From positions 41,868 through 105,867 of the forward strand of contig JAGWBR010000011.1 in NCBI GenBank assembly GCA_021295785.1: 64,000 nucleotides of DNA, written 5' to 3'. Positions 43,205 to 52,400 of the stretch are shown piece after piece. Under the pieces are notes generated by a model. The model worked only from the letters and a program-made list of their open reading frames with translations. It was not told where the DNA came from and did no database searches. Source of the stretch: Gemmatimonadota bacterium. GTDB lineage: Bacteria > Gemmatimonadota > Gemmatimonadetes > Palauibacterales > Palauibacteraceae. Position 1 is the stretch's first letter. Every line of letters starts with the position of its first letter. Made by a program: the position numbers and the translations under genes.

Positions 43205-44262
43205 TCGGCTCCGGCTCGAGGAGATCATCGCGCGGTCGCCGGCGGCCCCCCAAGCGCCGCAAAAGGCGCGGCGCGACCCTCGGCAGTCCCCCCCCCGACC
43301 AAGCCGCCCCCCGTGCCCGGAAGCGGCGTTCTCCCAAACCCAAACAACGTTCCCGCGAACCGACCGGAGCGCGCGGCAAAGCCCCCAAGCCGAAACGGCA
43401 TCGCGTTCCATGGGTCCGGACCCCCGCCGGTCTTCGCAGCCGGCTGGCTGTGTGGGGAGGGATTACCGTGTTGTTTTTCGCCACCGGCTACCTGGTCGCG
43501 GCGTGGCGCGTTTTTCCCGCCTCGGAAGAAACAGCGGTGAGCCTGATTACGGTGGAGAACGTCACCGGCCAGTCGACTGCCGACGCCGCCGAGAGGCTGG
43601 GCGGCAGCGGGCTGGTCGCCCTGGTCGAAGAAGGATTGCACCACGGGCGTGTTCGGGCCGGGGATATAGTCGCTCAGGTGCCCATGCCGGGTCTGTTGGC
43701 GGCACCGGGCGATACCGTGCGCCTGGTACCCAGCCGGGGGGCCGTGACCCGCGAAGTGCCGGGGCTGGAGGGCCTTCCCAGGGCCCAGGCCGTGCAACTC
43801 CTGCGGGGGATGGGGTTCGAGACAGGGGTTGCGCCGGTGGTTGAACGCGGTCCGCCAGGGGTCATTCGGTCGGAACCGCCAACCGGTGCCCGGGTCACCC
43901 TTCCGGCCACGGTTGAAGTGTTTGTAAGGGAAGGGGAGACAATCGCACCCGACCTGGTCGGGCGCCCGGTGGCAGCGGCCGTGGCTCTGCTTGACTCCGC
44001 TAGCCTGGCCCCCGGTGCGGTCAGCTATTTGCCGGGAGCACCGGAGTTGGCGGGGATCGTACTGGACCAAGCCCCTTCGGCCGGCTCAAATCTCGACGTT
44101 GGTTCGCTCGTTTCTTTCGTGGTGGCCGGCAACGCACCCGATCCCGCGGGCGCCGAATTCATCGAGCAACCGCCCCCGGGTGACAGCATCCCGCCGTTCG
44201 GCCGGCTTCCGCCGCCCCCCGACACCGGCGTGCCACCGCGGCGGGTAGTGCCGCCCCGATGA
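43201..44262 (+). CDS. PASTA-domain membrane protein (no kinase domain)
   Basis: 353 residues from ATG 43201 (ATGA overlap). An extremely basic N-terminal tail of about 75 residues (Arg/Lys/Pro-rich) precedes one membrane helix at about 82-102 ([21 protein letters not shown]). Three PASTA-type repeats follow, beginning [41 protein letters not shown] and [21 protein letters not shown], and the end is proline-rich. PASTA domains bind peptidoglycan or muropeptides. With no kinase, penicillin-binding or sortase domain it is probably a wall-sensing or wall-tethering protein; the basic tail might bind nucleic acid or anionic lipid. Confidence 0.85.
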   Translation: MIGSGSRRSSRGRRRPPKRRKRRGATLGSPPPDQAAPRARKRRSPKPKQRSREPTGARGKAPKPKRHRVPWVRTPAGLRSRLAVWGGITVLFFATGYLVAAWRVFPASEETAVSLITVENVTGQSTADAAERLGGSGLVALVEEGLHHGRVRAGDIVAQVPMPGLLAAPGDTVRLVPSRGAVTREVPGLEGLPRAQAVQLLRGMGFETGVAPVVERGPPGVIRSEPPTGARVTLPATVEVFVREGETIAPDLVGRPVAAAVALLDSASLAPGAVSYLPGAPELAGIVLDQAPSAGSNLDVGSLVSFVVAGNAPDPAGAEFIEQPPPGDSIPPFGRLPPPPDTGVPPRRVVPPR

Positions 44263-45272
44263 TACGGCGGGCAGTATCGCCGGCCCGGGTAGGCGATGTT
44301 TTCTCGCAGTTGGCGGGCGGGGCCACGGCCCGGCGGCGCACCCGGAGGCAGCGCTGGCTGTTCCTCTCGGCTGCTTTCGCCATCTCGATCGTGCTGTGGC
44401 TGCGCGTATCCGGCACGTTCCTGGCCGACCAGCAGGTGCCGACGCGAATCGAATGGTCGGTTTCCGATACTGCCTGGAGTTTGCTGGAAGCCCCCGAGCA
44501 GGTAGTTGCCACCTTCAGGGGCCGGCGCGGGCAGGTCTTCACCTCGTTGTTTCAACAGCCCTACATCCGCAAGCTGATCGAGGTGGTAAACGACACCGTG
44601 CTCCGGATTCCCATCAGCCCGTCGGAGGTTATCTACAGCGCCGACCTGGAGGTACGCCCGGTGGCGCTGGACGTGTCGCAGGTGGAGGTCCGGCTCGAAC
44701 CCCGAACCCGTAAACGGGTGCCGGTAAGCGCCGAGACCGATGCCACGGCGGCGGCCGGGGCGGTGGTCGTGGGCCTGGACTTTGCCCCCGACAGCGTTTG
44801 GGTCTACGGACCGGCGTCCAGGGTGGAGGGAATCGACGTGGTTTCGGCGGGTACGATGCTTGTCGGGGAGATCGGTGCCCGCGTCACTCGCCAGCTCATC
44901 ATCGAGCTGCCACCGGGACTGACCGGGGTCGGGGTGGAGCCGGCCTCGGTAGTCGGGACCGTGCAGGTGGATACGCTGGGGATGCGGACGTTTTCGAGGG
45001 CCGTCGAAGTGGTGTTGCCGTCCGATCTGGACGACTACGGGAATGTCGAATTCGATCCGTCTGAAGTGTCGGTTCTGGTGAGCGGTCCGTTGAGGATCCT
45101 GGCTGCCTTGCGGGCCGTTGACTTCCGGGCGCTGGTGATGCTTGAGGATCCTCCCCGCCAGGGCGCGAGTTACCCGGTGGAACTTGAGTGGCCCCGGGAC
45201 TTGGCTGTCACGGCAACCTCCGATCCGCCGCGTGTTACGGCCCAGCTGAACCCGACTTCCGGCCAGCGGTAG
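44259..45272 (+). CDS. YbbR-domain membrane protein
   Basis: 337 residues from ATG 44259 (ATGA overlap). One N-terminal membrane helix (WLFLSAAFAISIVLWLRVSG) is followed by repeated YbbR-like strands: VPTRIEWSVSDTAWSLLEAPEQVVATFRG, FAPDSVWVYGPASRVEGIDVV and FDPSEVSVLVSGPLRIL. In Firmicutes the YbbR protein CdaR regulates the c-di-AMP cyclase CdaA encoded beside it; no cyclase gene is adjacent here, so that link is not supported. Extracytoplasmic location is inferred from the single N-terminal span. Confidence 0.75.
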   Translation: MIRRAVSPARVGDVFSQLAGGATARRRTRRQRWLFLSAAFAISIVLWLRVSGTFLADQQVPTRIEWSVSDTAWSLLEAPEQVVATFRGRRGQVFTSLFQQPYIRKLIEVVNDTVLRIPISPSEVIYSADLEVRPVALDVSQVEVRLEPRTRKRVPVSAETDATAAAGAVVVGLDFAPDSVWVYGPASRVEGIDVVSAGTMLVGEIGARVTRQLIIELPPGLTGVGVEPASVVGTVQVDTLGMRTFSRAVEVVLPSDLDDYGNVEFDPSEVSVLVSGPLRILAALRAVDFRALVMLEDPPRQGASYPVELEWPRDLAVTATSDPPRVTAQLNPTSGQR

Positions 45273-45285
45273 CGTGAGGGAAGCA

Positions 45286-46431
45286 ATGGCATTGCGGGGC
45301 CCGGTCCTGGGCATCGAGACATCGTGCGACGAGACTTCTGCCGCGGTCGTTGACCAGGGCAGGGTGCTGGGTTTGGCGATAGCCTCCCAAGACGCCCACG
45401 CGGCGTTCGGGGGAGTGGTTCCGGAGATCGCCGCCCGCGAGCATGTGAAGGCCGTCGATGCCATGGTCGCCCTCGCCATGAAGCAGGCCGGGGTGGGCCC
45501 GTCTGATCTGGAAGGAGTGGGTGCGACCGCGGGGCCGGGGTTGGTGGGGGCCCTGCTGGTGGGGTTGTCGTGGGCGAAGGCGTTCGCGTTCGCCCGGGCG
45601 CTCCCGTTCATTGCCGTCCATCACATGGAAGGGCACTTGTTTGGGGCGGCCCTCGAGCACCCCGGTGCGCGTCCGCCCTTCATTGGACTGCTGGTCTCGG
45701 GAGGACACACGATGCTTCTCGAGGTGAGGGACTGGGGCCGGTACCGGCTGCTGGGGCAGACCCGCGATGACGCGGCGGGCGAGGCATTTGACAAGTCGGC
45801 CAGGCGGCTCGGCCTGGGGTACCCGGGCGGCCCCGAGATCCAGCGAGCGGCCGAGCGGTGGGCCCCTGCTCCCGGGAAACCAGCCCCGTTCAGCCTGCCG
45901 CGCCCGATGCTCTCTTCACAAACAAACCCCGCCGACCCGGCTTATTTCGACATGTCTTTCTCGGGCCTGAAAACCGCGCTCGCCGTGCAGGCGGCCCGCC
46001 TGGAGGGTGAACCGGGCGGCCTTGAACCGCATGTTCCCGCACTGGCGAACGAGCTCCAGGAGGCCGTGGTGGAAGTGCTGGTAGAGAAAACCGCGCGCGC
46101 CGCAGCGATCATCTCCCCGCCCCGGAGAGTGGTCGTGGGCGGCGGGGTGGCCTGCAACACCCGGCTCAGAGAATGCTTGGAGGAGAGGTTCGGCAAAGAC
46201 ATGGTTTTCTGCCCCTCTCCCCGAATCGCCACGGACAACGCGGCCATGATCGCTGCTGCGGCCGCATGGCGCCTGGGACGCGGCGAACGGAGCTCTTGGT
46301 CGGTCGGGGCTGACCCGGCCCTGCCGCTGCCCGGGCTAATCCAGGCGTCGGTCGGCGCGATCAATGGCCCCCGCGGAACTTCAACCGAAATCCGATATAC
46401 GGAAAGAAAGAAACCCGTGCATGTACCCTGA
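45286..46431 (+). CDS. tsaD: tRNA N6-threonylcarbamoyladenosine synthase subunit TsaD
   Basis: 381 residues from ATG 45286; GTG 45274 would add four. VLGIETSCDETSAAVVD, FGGVVPEIAAREHV, ATAGPGLVGALLVGLSWAKAFA, FIAVHHMEGHLFGA (H-x-x-x-H metal motif), IGLLVSGGHTMLL, LGQTRDDAAGEAFDKSARRLGLGYPGGPEIQ, FDMSFSGLKTAL, VVGGGVACNTRLRE and PSPRIATDNAAMIA are all present: a complete ASKHA-fold TsaD. The last 25 residues extend past the family core, and the frame overlaps lgt by 11 nt. Confidence 0.96.
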   Translation: MALRGPVLGIETSCDETSAAVVDQGRVLGLAIASQDAHAAFGGVVPEIAAREHVKAVDAMVALAMKQAGVGPSDLEGVGATAGPGLVGALLVGLSWAKAFAFARALPFIAVHHMEGHLFGAALEHPGARPPFIGLLVSGGHTMLLEVRDWGRYRLLGQTRDDAAGEAFDKSARRLGLGYPGGPEIQRAAERWAPAPGKPAPFSLPRPMLSSQTNPADPAYFDMSFSGLKTALAVQAARLEGEPGGLEPHVPALANELQEAVVEVLVEKTARAAAIISPPRRVVVGGGVACNTRLRECLEERFGKDMVFCPSPRIATDNAAMIAAAAAWRLGRGERSSWSVGADPALPLPGLIQASVGAINGPRGTSTEIRYTERKKPVHVP

Positions 46432-47266
46432 ACTTTTCACTATCGACCTCCCAATGCTGGGAACCCTGCCGATAACCTCGTTCGGGGTGTCAATGGCGGC
46501 GGCATTTGGCGGAGCGTATCTGGTGCTGCGCAGCGAACTGACCCGGCGGGACGGCGCGCCCGAGCTTGCCGACGGCATCATGCTGGCGGGGCTTGTGGGC
46601 GGAATCGTGGGCGCCAAACTGTACTTCGCACTCCTGCACTGGGAGCGCACCGCTGCCGACCCGGCCGAGATGATCTTCTCGCGGGGCGGCCTGGTGTGGT
46701 ACGGCGGCTTTATCGGCGGTGCCCTGGCTGTGTTCTGGTTGCTCAAGAGGCGGGGGGCTCCGCTGCTGAGAACAATCGACTGCGCGGCCCCCGCCTTGGC
46801 GATCGGGTACTGTATCGGGCGTATCGGATGTTTCCTGGTGGGCGACGATTACGGTTATCCGACCGACGGCTGGACCGCTGTGGCATTTCCCGACGGCGCA
46901 CCGCCGACCACCGCCGCCAACCTGCGGGCGTTCGGCGCGGACGTGGACCCTGCCATTCCGGGCGACACGGTGTTAGCTGTACATCCCACGCAGCTCTACG
47001 AGGCGGGCCTGATGCTGATTGTGTTTCTGGTCCTGATGAGATTGTCCCGCGGACCGGTTCGCCCGCCCGGATGGCTGTTTGCCGCCTGGCTGGCGATGGC
47101 CGGCGTGGAGCGAATCCTGATCGAGTTCTTCAGGGCGAAGGACGACCGCTTCCTTGGCCCGTTCACGCTGGCCCAGTTCTTTTCGGTGCTGGCGGTGGCG
47201 GGGGCTGTTTGGGCCCTGGCGCACCTTCGCAACACGCGTTCCACGCAACCCGCGCCGACGGGTTAG
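46421..47266 (+). CDS. lgt: Prolipoprotein diacylglyceryl transferase
   Basis: 281 residues; ATG 46421 gives the normal N-terminus (YPELFTIDLPMLGTLPITSFG). Seven membrane spans are predicted. Signature regions are LVGGIVGAKLYFALLHWE, SRGGLVWYGGFIGGALAVFWLLKRR, CIGRIGCFLVGDDYGYPTD and AVHPTQLYEAGLML (H-P-T-Q-L-Y-E). GDDYG replaces the commoner G-E-x-x-G after the GRIGCF block. It lipidates lipobox cysteines, including presumably those of the many lipoproteins in this window. Confidence 0.95.
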   Translation: MYPELFTIDLPMLGTLPITSFGVSMAAAFGGAYLVLRSELTRRDGAPELADGIMLAGLVGGIVGAKLYFALLHWERTAADPAEMIFSRGGLVWYGGFIGGALAVFWLLKRRGAPLLRTIDCAAPALAIGYCIGRIGCFLVGDDYGYPTDGWTAVAFPDGAPPTTAANLRAFGADVDPAIPGDTVLAVHPTQLYEAGLMLIVFLVLMRLSRGPVRPPGWLFAAWLAMAGVERILIEFFRAKDDRFLGPFTLAQFFSVLAVAGAVWALAHLRNTRSTQPAPTG

Positions 47267-47276
47267 GTAGCCGACT

Positions 47277-47627
47277 TTGCCGCACCGGGGGCTCGCAACC
47301 GTTTTCGTCCTGGCAGGGGTAGTGGCCGCGGGCCCACAGCACCGCGGGGGTCACGCGCGGGTTGACGTTGAGCGGCTTGTGTTTGTCGGGAACGACCGCG
47401 TATCAGACGGTGAACTGGCGTCGGTAATCCAGTCGCGACAGTCGCGGTGCGCCACCGCCCTGCTCACTCCACTGTGCGTGGTCTGTGCGTGGTGTTCGAT
47501 CTCGATTTCTCCCGCCGCCGGGGGTATCTGGACACGCTGGCCGTGCAGCAAGACGTGCTGCGGCTCCAGAGCTACTATGCGGCGCGGGGTTTTCTTTCGG
47601 CTCAAGTCGGCAGCCGGGTCGAGATGA
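47277..47627 (+). CDS. bamA: BamA, N-terminal fragment before frameshift
   Basis: Starts at TTG 47277, 10 nt after lgt. A signal-like start (GLATVFVLAGVVAAGPQ) is followed by POTRA sequence: VDVERLVFVGNDRVSDGELASVIQSRQ ending LLTPLCVV. At 47472-47493 an 11-bp duplication throws the frame, and from there to 47627 the translation is meaningless. Removing one copy of the repeat joins this fragment to the next entry as LTPLCVVFDLDFSRRRGYLDTL without any other change. Confidence 0.75.
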   Translation: MPHRGLATVFVLAGVVAAGPQHRGGHARVDVERLVFVGNDRVSDGELASVIQSRQSRCATALLTPLCVVCAWCSISISPAAGGIWTRWPCSKTCCGSRATMRRGVFFRLKSAAGSR

Positions 47628-49486
47628 CCGACAGCGGCGAGGCCGCCCGAATCGAGTTCACCATCGATGAAGGCCCGGCCACGATCATTAGTGCTCTGGA
47701 GGTCACCGGCCTGCCGTACAACATGTCGGAGCGGGAAACGCTGGATCTGGTCGGTATCGAACCGGGCGCGATGTTTGACCGGATCAGGCTGCAGGCCGCC
47801 AAGGACAGTCTTTTGGCCGAGTTGGCGGAACGCGGGCATATCCGGGCGACGATTCTCGAGGATACGCGGCATTCAGACCAGGGCACGGCGCAGGTCGGCC
47901 TGGGTGTCCGCGCGGGGCCACGGTTCCGGATTGGCGAAATCCGCGTCCACGGGGAAGGAGCCATCGGCGAGGGCGTGGTTCGGGCGCTGATGGTGCAGCG
48001 GGAAGGCGACTACTACAGCCAGCCACTGACCGACCAGAGTCAGAGAGAGCTCTTTGCCCTGGACGCGGTCCGGTTCGCCTCAATCAGCGTGACTCCCGGC
48101 GGAGGTGAAGCGACCGCCGCCGAAGGTGAGGCGACCGCCGACCTGGACGTACAGATAACCCTCGCGCCGGAACAGGCTACCCGGGGAGGCTTGGGCTGGA
48201 GTACCAACCAGTGCGTGCAAACCGAGGCCCGGCTGACACACCGCAACTTCCTGGGCGGTGGGAAACGGTTGGCCCTGATCGGTGCGCTCAAGAACATCGC
48301 CGCGGAGCAGTTGTCCGGCTCTTTCCCGTGCCAGGACGTGGGGTCGGTTCCGGCCTTCCAGACGCTGAACTATCTGGTCCGCCTGGAAATGGCCACGCCC
48401 GCGTTCCTGTCGGGGCGCAACACGCTGGTCACAGGGTTGTTCGCCGAGACCGAGACGATCCCCGACGTGTTCATCAGGCATGCCGTCGGTGCGGAGATCG
48501 CGCTTTCCCGGACCATCAGCCGCGACACGAGAGCCGGGTTCAGCTGGACGCCGTCCTACACCGGCATGGACGAGCGCACCGCCGACGTTTTCTTCTGCAT
48601 CAATTTCTATTTCTGTACAATCGAAGCAATCGAAATAATCACGGGCACGCGGTGGCTGTCGCCCGTGGCCGGGAGCTGGAGATTCAGCCGCACCGACGAC
48701 CCGCTTCAGCCCTCGCGCGGGTTTTACGTGGCGGGCGACGCCGAACTCGCGGCTTCCTGGACCGGGTCTGACTACGAGTATCTCCGCGCCGGATTCCAGG
48801 TTGCGGCGTTCCAGGAGCTGACCCGAAGCTCTGTTCTGGGGTTGCAGGTCCGGATGGGTGCCCTGGACGCGTGGGGCATCCGCGGTCTGTCGCCAGACGC
48901 CGCTGACGCTGACACCGATCTTGATCCCGGCGAAGGGCTCGCGCATCCCTCCAAACGGTTTTTCGGCGGCGGTGCCCACAGCGTGCGTGGATTCGGCCAG
49001 AACTTGTTGGGCCCCCGGGTCTTGGTCGCCTACGTGTTGGAAGATTGCCCCGACGAGATCATACTGAACTGCGTTGAGCGGCTGGCGGCCGAGAGCCCGC
49101 GCGATCTGGACCAGCGCCCCACCGGTGGCGACAGATCGATCACGATGAGCGTCGAGATGCGCCACCAACTGGGGGAGAGGTGGGGCGCGACGGCGTTCCT
49201 GGACGGAGGCACTGTTTGGGATTCCTCCACCGGGCCCCGGGAAGCCGTGGTGACGCCCGGTGTCGGGCTTCGGTTCAACAGCCCCATCGGCCCGCTTCGC
49301 ATTGACGTGGCCTACAACCCCAGCGGCGCCGAGATGCTGCCGGTGGCCTTCTCGCTTCCCAACGGCACGTTGGCCACGCTCTCGGATGCGGTTTCGTACG
49401 ACCTGTTTGCGTTCGACGATCCGCCGTTTGGCCGGGAGCTGCTGCGCCGTCTCCAGTTCCACGTGGCAATCGGAGAGGCGTTCTAG
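47447..49486 (+). CDS. bamA: Outer-membrane assembly factor BamA, main part
   Basis: The continuation in the other frame; true homology begins at about 47494 (FDLDFSRRRGYLDTLAVQQDVLRLQSYYAARGFLSAQV). Further POTRA repeats follow (FTIDEGPATIISALEVTGLPYNMSERETLDLVGIEPGAMF; GPRFRIGEIRVHGEGAIGEGVVRALM). Then comes the Omp85 barrel from about residue 230: GGLGWSTNQCVQTEARLTHRNFLGGGKRLAL, SRTISRDTRAGFSWTPSY, GGAHSVRGFGQNLLGPRV (the V/I-RG-F loop 6 motif), TAFLDGGTVWD and GVGLRFNSPIGPLRIDVAYNP. It ends HVAIGEAF with a terminal Phe. It inserts barrel proteins; tamB follows directly. A TamA-type Omp85 is an alternative, since tamB is adjacent. Confidence 0.85.
   Translation: MRHRPAHSTVRGLCVVFDLDFSRRRGYLDTLAVQQDVLRLQSYYAARGFLSAQVGSRVEMTDSGEAARIEFTIDEGPATIISALEVTGLPYNMSERETLDLVGIEPGAMFDRIRLQAAKDSLLAELAERGHIRATILEDTRHSDQGTAQVGLGVRAGPRFRIGEIRVHGEGAIGEGVVRALMVQREGDYYSQPLTDQSQRELFALDAVRFASISVTPGGGEATAAEGEATADLDVQITLAPEQATRGGLGWSTNQCVQTEARLTHRNFLGGGKRLALIGALKNIAAEQLSGSFPCQDVGSVPAFQTLNYLVRLEMATPAFLSGRNTLVTGLFAETETIPDVFIRHAVGAEIALSRTISRDTRAGFSWTPSYTGMDERTADVFFCINFYFCTIEAIEIITGTRWLSPVAGSWRFSRTDDPLQPSRGFYVAGDAELAASWTGSDYEYLRAGFQVAAFQELTRSSVLGLQVRMGALDAWGIRGLSPDAADADTDLDPGEGLAHPSKRFFGGGAHSVRGFGQNLLGPRVLVAYVLEDCPDEIILNCVERLAAESPRDLDQRPTGGDRSITMSVEMRHQLGERWGATAFLDGGTVWDSSTGPREAVVTPGVGLRFNSPIGPLRIDVAYNPSGAEMLPVAFSLPNGTLATLSDAVSYDLFAFDDPPFGRELLRRLQFHVAIGEAF
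47472..47493 (+). repeat. 11-bp tandem duplication that breaks bamA
   Basis: CTGTGCGTGGT is present at 47472-47482 and again at 47483-47493. The insertion of 11 bases changes the reading frame; deletion of either copy restores one continuous POTRA-barrel protein. Confidence 0.95.
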
Positions 49487-49488
49487 GG

Positions 49489-52400
49489 ATGGGCGACTTG
49501 CCCAAGCACCGGCTCCTCCAGGGGCGCGGACGCGGACGCAAGCGGTCCGGCAAGGCTCCCGCCAACGGGGTCGTCGGGCGGGGTTGGCGAGTCGGCAGGT
49601 TCGGTCCGGTCGGGCGGATTCAGACCACCGTAGCATGCCTGGTGTTGTTGGGGGCGGCGCTCGGGTTCCTGGTCACCCGCACCCCGCCGGGCCGCGGCAT
49701 CCTCTCGGCCTGGGCCGAACGCATCATCACCGCCCGGATCCAGGGCGACATGAAGATCGGCAGGATCTTGGACGGAGACCTGTTCGGTCGTACCGTGTTC
49801 GAATACATCGAGCTGCATGACCCCGAAGGCGAGTTCGTGATGCGGCTCGACACGGTTTCCATCCAATACAGTCCCTCGTTCTTTTCGATCTTCTGGGGGG
49901 GCGGCACCGAAATCCAGGACATGCACGCGCGGCAGGCCGTGATCCACCTGGTGCAGAGCCAGGACTTCGAGTGGAACATCGACCGCGCCACCTACCCGGT
50001 TGGCTGGGTTTCCGCGGCGAACGGTTTCCCGTTGCCGCAGGACGCACCGCAAGACTCGTCGCTGCAAGAGAGCGATCCCGACGCGGGTCAAGACGTGGCC
50101 CGCCGGCCCCCGGAGGCCGAGGGGCGTCCGCCCCTGCTGATTGAGAACATGGTTGCCGACCGTTTCTCCATCAGGATTCTCTCAATACCTCCCCCGGAGG
50201 TACTTGCAGGGCGGTCCCCCTGGGCCAGAACCGAAGGCCCTGACGGTTTGCCGCGGGCGCTGTTCGCGGTGGACGACGGACGGGCCCATTTCTCGCAAAT
50301 CCGGCTGGCCCCGGATTCGCCGATTCTGTTGGAAGTCGGCGGGGTCTCGGGCGTTCTGACTCTGTTGACCCAACCGCTCCACGCCGAATCGCTCCGGGGG
50401 TCGGTGACCATCGGCGACAGCATCCGGTACCAAATCGACGGGTTCAAAACACCCGGGTCGGCGTTGTCGGGCAGCGGGTGGACGGACTGGGACTGGCCCC
50501 CGTCGTTCGATTTCGAGTTTGAAATCGACAGTGCGGACGTCTCCGACCTTGGGTGGACCGGGTTGCCGTTGCCCCAGTCGGGGAGCACCCCCGCCCGTCT
50601 GCGGACCTGGTCCGACCCCGCCGGGTTCAGTCGTGTGCGGATCGAGGAAGTGGACCTCAGGTCGGGCGGCATGCGGATCCAGGGGGATGTGTCCTTTGTG
50701 AGCGACGCCGACCCCCCCGTGGTGGAAATGGCCAGCTTCGAGCTCGACAGGGTGCCGGCCTCGGTGGCGGACGACATTCTGGGCACGGGCCCGGGCAAGC
50801 AGGGCCTGATCAGCGGCGAACTGGCACTTTCGGGCCGCGCCGATCAGCTGGAAGTGGACGCCGACCTGATGCTGGAGCCGACCGAGGTCGCGGCGGGAAA
50901 CTCCGCGCCGGGACCGGGACCGGGGGCGGCTTCCTTCCTTGCGGCCGCCGGGCAGGTTCGTTTCTCGGACCCGGATGTTTCCGCGAGCGCGGCCGGGGGT
51001 GTGGACGCGAGGCCGCCCAACCCGGCCCTGGAGATCGGAGACGTTACCCTCCACCTGGAAGAGTTCGACCCGGCGTGGCTGGTCGACCGGGGCCTTCCGT
51101 CCGGGGCAGCCGATCTGCTCTCCGGGCGACACACAGGGTCTTGGCGGGTGACCCGCACCCCGGATAACGGCTACTTGCTTGAGGGCCGGGCCGCACACCT
51201 GAATCCGGCAGGGCAGACGAGCGATCTGACGGCAAACCTGGCCATCGACCCCGTTGCCGGATTCGTAGACGGGTCGCTGTTGGCCGCACCCTGGTTTGTG
51301 ACCGGGGGCCAGGGCCTTTGGGGGTCGGTGGAAGTCAGCGGCACGCTTGACCAGCTGGCCCTGCAGGCTGATCTGTCCGACGGCGTGGGCCGGGTCCAGG
51401 CTGCCGGGGTGATTGCACCTGGTGAAGAACCCCCGTCGTATGACGTTGAGCTGTCCCTCGACAACATTTCCCTGGATGTCTGGATCGAAGATTGGCCGGC
51501 GACGGACCTCAACGGATCGCTTCTGGCCAGGGGACGCGGACTCGACCCCGCGACCATGGAACTTGAAGTCGAGCTGGAAATCGGGCGGTCTCGGCTGGGG
51601 TCTACCGAGATCGAGGATGCCTACTCCCGGGGGACGGTTTCCGCCGGGCAGGCGACGGTCGAATTCCTGACGGTGGATTCCGATCTGCTGGCCGGGCAGG
51701 CCACGGGCACGGTTGGGCTGGCCGAACAGGCCGGGGGCACGCTCCGCTTTGACTTCGACCTGCCCGAGGTGGCCGACTTCGCGCCGTGGCTCGAAAACGC
51801 CAACCTCCCGCTTGCGATTCGGCCGGGCCCCGGAGAGCAGCCCAGCTTCACCGGAGCCGTTTCGGTGGGCGGTGAACTGACTGGCGGCATGCAGGCAGCC
51901 GATCTGGTGTTGTCGCTGGCGGGGCGGGACGTTGGGTGGAACGCATACGAGGCCGCCGTAGTCACGGGCGACGTCCGGGTGCCCGCGCTCCCGAGTTTCG
52001 ACGGGGCTCACGGACAGGCATCCCTGCTGGGAGTCTCCAGGGGAGAGTGGGAACTCGATTCGCTGGCCGTGGACGCGCGATTCTCGCTCGAAGCGGCGGC
52101 CCCGGGCGGGCCCCTGGTCCCGACCATCGCGTACCAGCTGGCCGGCGCTCGGGACACGACGCTTGCCGCTGCCTCATCGGGCACAATCGAGGTCGGCGAA
52201 AACGGACGTACGGAAGCCCGGATCAACCAACTCTGGATTGAACTGGGGTCCGGCGAGCTCGACCTGGACGCTCCGGTCCGTTTGGTGCACGCCGCCGACA
52301 CGCTGGCAGTAGGGGGTTTCGATCTGACCGGCACTCTGGGTTCGATTCGCGCCAGCGGCCAGATACCCGGTTCGCTGGAAGTGAATGTCGCCGACCTGGA

